Positions 14,773-18,184 of a stretch of DNA of 18,184 bases are shown here, in pieces (position 1 is the stretch's first letter; each line of letters starts with the position of its first letter). This DNA is from JBEKOF01 sp049513975 (lineage in GTDB: Bacteria; Verrucomicrobiota; Verrucomicrobiia; Limisphaerales; Palsa-1400): positions 1 to 18,184 of the forward strand of contig JBEKVM010000164.1 of NCBI GenBank assembly GCA_049513975.1, written 5' to 3'. Position numbers and translations under genes: made by a program. Below the pieces are notes generated by a model, which was not told where the DNA came from, ran no database searches, and saw only the letters and a list, made by a program, of their open reading frames with translations.

Positions 14773-15869
14773 GGGGACTCAAAACTGCCTGGCGCGTGGG
14801 CTGGCGGGTGGCGCTGTGCGCTTTTCTGCTCGCCTGGATTTTTCAATCCATTTTCCTCAGCGAAGGCAAGGCCTCCGCAGGCCCGGAGTGGGACCAGCTT
14901 GGCCGCCTGGCACAATGGCACAAGGCGTGGACGGTCGGACCGCACGAACTGTGGCTGACCATCAGCCAGGTCCAGCCGCTGGCCCTGGCCGGTTCCCTGC
15001 TCTGCGTATTATTGACAATCCTGCTGGGCGTGGCCCGCTGGCGCCTGGTGCTGGGGGTGCAGGGCCTGCCCCTGCCCTGGGGCCGCGCCACCGGCATTAC
15101 TTTCGTCGCCCAATTCTTCAACGCCTTCCTCCTCGGCTCCACCGGCGGGGACGTCATCAAGGCCCTTTACGCCGCGCGCGAAACGCACCACAAGAAAACC
15201 GAGGCGGTCGTCACCGTGTTTGTGGACCGGTTGCTCGGCCTCTGGGCCATGCTCTTCTTCGCCGCCCTGATGATGATTCCCAACGCCGCCCTGCTCTGGC
15301 GCCGGGAGCAACTCGGCGCGCCCGCCTTGCTCATCCTTCTCATGCTCGGCGGGGCCAGCGCGGTGCTGGGCGTGGCCTTCTGGGGCGGCCTGTCCAAACG
15401 CTTTCCCCGCGCCCGCCATTGGCTGCGGAAATTTCCCAAAGGCGATTATCTGGAACGCTCCCTCGATTCCTGCCGTCACTTTGGCAAAAGCAGGGGATTT
15501 TTGCGGAAAACCCTGGCTCTTTCCCTGCTGGTCAACGCCGCCTGCGTGCTGCAAATGATGCTGTTGTCCGTGGGGTTGGGCGCGCCCGTCTCCTCCGCCG
15601 CCTGGCTGGTCATCGTGCCGATGATCTTTTGCATCTCCGCCCTGCCCATTACCCCCAGTGGTTTGGGCGTGCGCGAAAATCTCTTCGTCCTGATGCTGGC
15701 CGTTCCCGAAATCGGCGTCCCCAAAACCACCGCCCTGTCCCTCTCCCTCCTCGCCTACGCCGGCAGCCTTTTTTGGAGCCTGGCCGGCGGCCTGGTTTAT
15801 CTTGGCCTGAAAAAGCGACAACATCTTGAAGAGGTCACCCACGCCGAAACTGTGGCGGCGGAGGAATGA
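14769..15869 (+). CDS. Flippase-like integral membrane protein (lysylphosphatidylglycerol synthase TM / UPF0104 family)
   Basis: 366 aa with about eight hydrophobic spans (first at about 12-31). Family signs include ITFVAQFFNAFLLGSTGGDVIKALYAAR (about 110-137) with the GGD[VI]xK/R motif, VVTVFVDRLLGLWAM (about 147-161), and ISALPITPSGLGVRENLFVLML near residue 300. Relatives are membrane domains of lipid-modifying enzymes or predicted lipid/polyprenyl-linked sugar transport proteins; there is no synthase domain here. Its ATG overlaps the stop of the TIM-barrel gene. Unusually, the last 83 codons plus stop (15618-15869) are present again at 16533-16784 beyond a toxin-antitoxin pair. The 3' end here may therefore have been replaced or restored during insertion. 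The C-terminal tail is short and polar (HLEEVTHAETVAAEE). Confidence 0.87.
   Translation: MRGLKTAWRVGWRVALCAFLLAWIFQSIFLSEGKASAGPEWDQLGRLAQWHKAWTVGPHELWLTISQVQPLALAGSLLCVLLTILLGVARWRLVLGVQGLPLPWGRATGITFVAQFFNAFLLGSTGGDVIKALYAARETHHKKTEAVVTVFVDRLLGLWAMLFFAALMMIPNAALLWRREQLGAPALLILLMLGGASAVLGVAFWGGLSKRFPRARHWLRKFPKGDYLERSLDSCRHFGKSRGFLRKTLALSLLVNAACVLQMMLLSVGLGAPVSSAAWLVIVPMIFCISALPITPSGLGVRENLFVLMLAVPEIGVPKTTALSLSLLAYAGSLFWSLAGGLVYLGLKKRQHLEEVTHAETVAAEE
15618..15869 (+). repeat. Direct repeat: 3' end of the flippase-like gene, copy 1
   Basis: 252 bp collinear with 16533-16784 at a constant offset of 915 bp and no indels. I count 22 mismatches (about 91% identity). Bases 15660-15728 (69 bp) are identical to 16575-16643. 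This copy is attached to the full gene. Confidence 0.95.
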
Positions 15870-15898
15870 GGAACATTTGCCCCCTTTATGAAAAACCC

Positions 15899-15935
15899 TT
15901 GACTTTGCACCGAAACGGTGCAAATTGGTGCAAAT
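15899..15935 (+). promoter_or_regulatory. Three-half-site operator and -35 element at the RHH/MazF-like TA operon
   Basis: TTTGCACCG (15904-15912) and CGGTGCAAA (15916-15924) form a perfect 9-bp inverted repeat with a 3-bp centre. GGTGCAAAT occurs at 15917-15925 and again at 15927-15935, one helical turn later, the second copy overlapping the antitoxin ATG (15934). TTGACT (15899-15904) is a plausible -35. Spaced half-sites over the promoter and start codon are the usual arrangement for cooperative ribbon-helix-helix autorepressors. Confidence 0.6.
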
Positions 15936-16176
15936 GCGTCGAAGTGTGGATTTGGATGTGGAGTTGGAAGCCGAGCTGTCGCACGTGGTTTCCTTGATCA
16001 AGGAGAAGCCGGCCGTGGTCATTCGACACGCCTTGCGGGCGGGACTGCCGACGGTCGCCAACCGGTTCCAGTCACCCCGGCCCGCCGGCTATTTCGCCGA
16101 TGATTATGGCCCGGACAAGGAGCGGGTGGCGCTCGAATCGGCCATGAGCAAGGTCAGGCAAAAACCGGAACGATGA
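15934..16176 (+). CDS. Ribbon-helix-helix antitoxin
   Basis: 80 aa from ATG 15934; an in-frame TTG at 15925 would add three residues but sits inside the operator. The first ~45 residues fit a ribbon-helix-helix DNA-binding fold: a short basic strand (RRSVDLDVE), helix A (ELEAELSHVVSLI) and helix B after a turn (KPAVVIRHALRAGLPTV). The remainder (SPRPAGYFADDYGPDKERVALESAMSKVRQKPER) is polar and probably wraps the toxin. It would neutralise the toxin and repress the operon through the half-sites that overlap its own start. It overlaps the toxin by 4 bp (ATGA at 16173-16176). The lineage of the antitoxin is not recognised beyond the fold. Confidence 0.72.
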   Translation: MRRSVDLDVELEAELSHVVSLIKEKPAVVIRHALRAGLPTVANRFQSPRPAGYFADDYGPDKERVALESAMSKVRQKPER

Positions 16177-16499
16177 ACCTGCAACAATGGCAGATTTGGA
16201 AATGCCGGCCGCCGGGCTTCGCGCGCGATCATTGGTTCGTCCTCCTCTCCGCCCAGGAACGGTTGGATCATCCGCATCGCTTGCAAGTCAACGGCCTGGC
16301 CTGTTACAAGCTGCAAGGCGACCCCAAAAAACTCGATGTCCGTCTGAATGGCGCGGATGGATTTGACGGCCCAACGGTCTGCCAATGCGATTTCATATTC
16401 GTTCTGGACAAGACGAGCCTCCATTCCTGCCTCGGATCGGTGACCTGGGAACGCCAACAGGCCATCAAATCAAAGTTGAAGGAAGTCCACAGGCTCTGA
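16173..16499 (+). CDS. Divergent MazF/PemK-like toxin
   Basis: 108 aa, the size of a MazF-type toxin. These are small ribosome-independent mRNA interferases that cleave single-stranded RNA. Recognisable points are the opening QQWQIWKCRPPG with R18 and WFVLLSA (21-27), corresponding to the G-x-[IV]-W ... RPxLVLS region, and the late segment GPTVCQCDFIFVLDKTSLHSCLGSVTWERQQAIKSKLKEV (66-105). The latter fits the family's 'S-x-[VA]-x-C-D-x-[IL]-x-x-x-[DP]-K-x-x-L ... L-G' strand-helix ending. The early loop is unlike canonical MazF (RDHW in place of RGR[HR]P), so activity is unproven. Cys-70 and Cys-72 are close together, and four cysteines in all are unusual for so small a toxin. Coupled to the RHH antitoxin by ATGA. 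An unrelated beta-barrel toxin is the main alternative. Confidence 0.65.
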   Translation: MNLQQWQIWKCRPPGFARDHWFVLLSAQERLDHPHRLQVNGLACYKLQGDPKKLDVRLNGADGFDGPTVCQCDFIFVLDKTSLHSCLGSVTWERQQAIKSKLKEVHRL

Positions 16500-16532
16500 G
16501 GCGCCGGATATGCGATTATGCGGGACCCCTTT

Positions 16533-16784
16533 CCGATGATCTCTTGCATCACCGCCCTGCCCATCACCCCAAGCGGTTTGGGCGTGCGCGAAAATCTCTT
16601 CGTCCTGATGCTGGCCGTTCCCGAAATCGGCGTCCCCAAAACCGCCGCCCTGTCCCTCTCCCTGCTCGCCTATGCCGGCAGCCTTTTTTGGAGCCTGGCC
16701 GGCGGCCTGGTCTATCTCGGCCTGAAAAAGAAACAACACCTCGAAGAAGTCACCCACGCTGAGACCGTAGGCGCGGAAGAATGA
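16533..16784 (+). pseudogene. Detached 3' fragment of a flippase-like gene (copy 2)
   Basis: Codes for the last 83 residues of the flippase-like protein (MISCITALPITPSGLGVRENL ... AETVGAEE) without the N-terminal 283. An ATG at 16518 could yield an 88-residue product, but it would hold only about two membrane spans and no family core, so it is called a fragment. Against copy 1 there are 15 synonymous and 5 replacement codons (F to S, S to T, T to A, R to K, A to G). That bias indicates both sequences diverged while coding for working proteins. It begins 33 bp after the toxin stop. Confidence 0.85.
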
Positions 16785-16811
16785 TGAGCATGAGAGTCTA
16801 AAAAGTGAGGG

Positions 16812-16830
16812 TGACCCCTATGAAGGGTCA
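16812..16830. other. Small inverted repeat upstream of the HEPN gene
   Basis: TGACCC (16812-16817) pairs with GGGTCA (16825-16830) around a 7-nt loop, about 100 bp before the HEPN gene start. It might be an operator; there is no T-run to suggest a terminator. Evidence is limited to the symmetry. Confidence 0.3.
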
Positions 16831-16926
16831 AAAGCGGTACCACCTTCAAGATTGGGATTGTCGGAGAACGGTGCCGCCATTTTCGACTTCCTTTTCTGGC
16901 CGAAATTGTCAATAATTTACTTGATT

Positions 16927-18060
16927 ATGAATTTGGAAACGGTCATTTCAAAAGAAGTCTGGGCCGAAATACGGCAAAACTACGAGAACAGCCAATACAG
17001 CGCGGCAATTTTGGACGCGGTGCATTACCTGGGCGCAATAATCAGGGAAAAAGCCAATCTCGAAGGAGACGGAGTGCAGCTAATTGGGGAAGCTTTCGGG
17101 GGCGTGAACCCCCGAATCAAAGTCACGAAGTTGAAAAGCGAAAATGACAAGAATATCCAAAAGGGCGTCGAATCATTACTTCGTGGCATCTACCAGGCGA
17201 TAAGGAATCCACGCAGCCATGAAAAGCTGTCTGACATTAAACAAGATGCTGACGCGATCATTGTGTTTATTGACTATCTAATCCGTCTGCTAGGAACAGC
17301 CAAAGCCCAATTTTCAGTACCAGAATTCATGCCGAGGGTGCTGGATGCGAGCTTTGTCGCCACGGAGCAATATGCGAAGCTCTTGGTGCGCGATATACCA
17401 CTAAACAAACGAATGGACGTGATGGTGGAAGCTCTCAAGGCAAAAAACAATGCGGACTCCTCTAAGCTTACTTATTTCTTTTACGCATTGCTTAAAACTC
17501 TTGACAAGATCCAAAAACGCACAGTTTTCGAGGCACTTTCAGACGAACTTATGACGATTGAAGGAAAGACTGGAGACGATTTCCTTATAGGTGTCATCCA
17601 GCTACTAAAGCCTAAAGATTGGCCTAAACTTCAGAAAATCGCACGCATACGAATTGAGAATAAACTAATTGAATCAATCAAGGAAGGTTTCCTTTTGACA
17701 TCGGGAAGATGCACAGGTGGCGCTTTGGGCGCTTGGGCTACCCGATTGTTTCCGTTCTTCATCCTTAAGAAGGAAGCATTTAGCGCGGTCAATAACCTAT
17801 TGTTTTCCGGCAATCGTAAGAAAGAAGCTTATGCGCTGGAATACTTGGCCCGATCACTCCCAACTTTTATTGACAAGCCCAACTCCTTTTTCCAAATGTC
17901 AATGCGACGGAAACTAAAAGAAGGGCATAAACGCTTTTACGATTTGGTAGAATCATTTGCCTTTGCCGGAGACTCATGGGCAAAAGCGTGCGCCGCTGAA
18001 ATGGCTGCATTTGTCCCCAAAGAGGAACAACCCGATGAAGAAGATGAAATCCCGTTTTAG
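16927..18060 (+). CDS. Ymh/TIGR02391-type protein with a HEPN ribonuclease motif
   Basis: 377 aa from ATG 16927; TTG 16852 would add 25 residues unlike the family. The N-terminal ~120 residues match the Ymh (TIGR02391) family: YSAAILDAVHYLGAIIREKANLEGDGVQLIGEAFGG (24-59), KVTKLKSENDKNIQKGVESLLRGIYQAIRNPRSHE (65-99) and DADAIIVFIDYLIRLLG. R93-N94-P95-R96-S97-H98 is an R-X4-H motif of HEPN-fold RNases, with the N after R typical of active forms. The family is often found with phage, plasmid or restriction loci. Residues about 130-377 are mostly helical by eye (LTYFFYALLKTLDKI; YALEYLARSLPTFIDK), perhaps HEAT-like, and I do not recognise them. The C-terminus is very acidic (EEQPDEEDEIPF). Codons are AT-richer than in neighbouring housekeeping genes, suggesting transfer. 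There is no MNT-type antitoxin next to it. Confidence 0.75.
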   Translation: MNLETVISKEVWAEIRQNYENSQYSAAILDAVHYLGAIIREKANLEGDGVQLIGEAFGGVNPRIKVTKLKSENDKNIQKGVESLLRGIYQAIRNPRSHEKLSDIKQDADAIIVFIDYLIRLLGTAKAQFSVPEFMPRVLDASFVATEQYAKLLVRDIPLNKRMDVMVEALKAKNNADSSKLTYFFYALLKTLDKIQKRTVFEALSDELMTIEGKTGDDFLIGVIQLLKPKDWPKLQKIARIRIENKLIESIKEGFLLTSGRCTGGALGAWATRLFPFFILKKEAFSAVNNLLFSGNRKKEAYALEYLARSLPTFIDKPNSFFQMSMRRKLKEGHKRFYDLVESFAFAGDSWAKACAAEMAAFVPKEEQPDEEDEIPF

Positions 18061-18184
18061 TGGTAATGCCCTTCGGAAATTCATGGCGGAAGGATTGTGA
18101 TGGTGATGGGTCCTTGCGATGAGGTGTTTTTGAGTAGGCGTGGCCAGCTGCTGACGGGTTGACGAACCGCCCGCGGGCAGGAGC
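18061..18184. other. Window end without recognised features
   Basis: After the HEPN gene there are 124 bp in which I see no gene and no third copy of the flippase-like 3' end. A GCCCGCGGGC palindrome lies at 18169-18178. Confidence 0.5.

Noticed and set aside
14762..15829. 355-codon plus-strand frame overlapping the flippase-like gene
   Set aside because: It is in another frame, Arg/Pro-rich and without membrane spans. The 14769 frame has clear family motifs and the ATGA coupling.
16518..16784. Independent 88-residue membrane protein gene
   Set aside because: It is an exact collinear copy of the end of the flippase-like gene without its core region, so a displaced fragment is more likely.
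16927..18060. HEPN/MNT two-gene toxin-antitoxin system
   Set aside because: No nucleotidyltransferase-type partner is adjacent in the window; the upstream neighbour is a gene fragment.

Overview
The window looks like a chromosomal segment from a GC-rich member of the Verrucomicrobiota, probably close to the Pedosphaera/Limisphaerales group. This is inferred from three things. There are secreted Asn/Thr-rich beta-helix and beta-propeller proteins, one ending in a 'QASTNLVNWQDLGTNTAD...DTNAPLYPYRFY' tail typical of that phylum. Several start codons lack a convincing Shine-Dalgarno. A 1.3-kb gene-free stretch is packed with short tandem repeats. No tRNA, rRNA or CRISPR array was seen.

Layout: 1-290 has no gene but carries a doubled 17-bp repeat resembling an insertion-sequence end and a large hairpin. 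291-964 (minus) is a VapBC-type toxin-antitoxin pair. 1161-1784 (plus) is an aquaporin-family gene broken by one in-frame amber codon, which also has its second NPA motif changed to YPA. 1908-3473 (minus) is purF. 3530-4741 (plus) is a PilC/GspF inner-membrane protein, followed by a complete NtrC-type sigma-54 activator (4855-6312) with a perfect dyad just before its start. 6313-7593 has no gene and holds three different 10-bp-period tandem arrays alternating with two copies of an ~84-bp element. 7594-11026 (plus) encodes two presumably surface or secreted proteins: a 5'-truncated CBM6/beta-helix protein and a seven-bladed SBBP-type propeller with a signal peptide. 11176-12372 (minus) is a FIST sensory protein, divergent from class II fructose-bisphosphate aldolase (12526-13491), which has a good sigma-70-type promoter. 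Then come rpsU (TTG start), a xylose-isomerase-like TIM-barrel protein and a flippase-like membrane protein; the last two overlap by 4 bp.

The most interesting part is the right end. The last 252 bp of the flippase-like gene occur twice (15618-15869 and 16533-16784; 22 differences by hand alignment, 15 of them synonymous, no indels). The copies bracket a small toxin-antitoxin operon with a ribbon-helix-helix antitoxin and a divergent MazF/PemK-like toxin. A three-half-site operator overlaps the antitoxin start. Immediately after the second copy lies an AT-richer gene for a Ymh/TIGR02391-type protein with an RNPRSH (R-X4-H) HEPN ribonuclease motif and a ~250-residue unassigned C-terminal part. 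This looks like a compact defence/addiction island attached to the 3' end of a housekeeping gene, with that gene's end restored or exchanged as integrative elements do. Because the differences are mostly synonymous, the second 3' end probably came from, or was kept by, a diverged functional allele and not from a recent local duplication.
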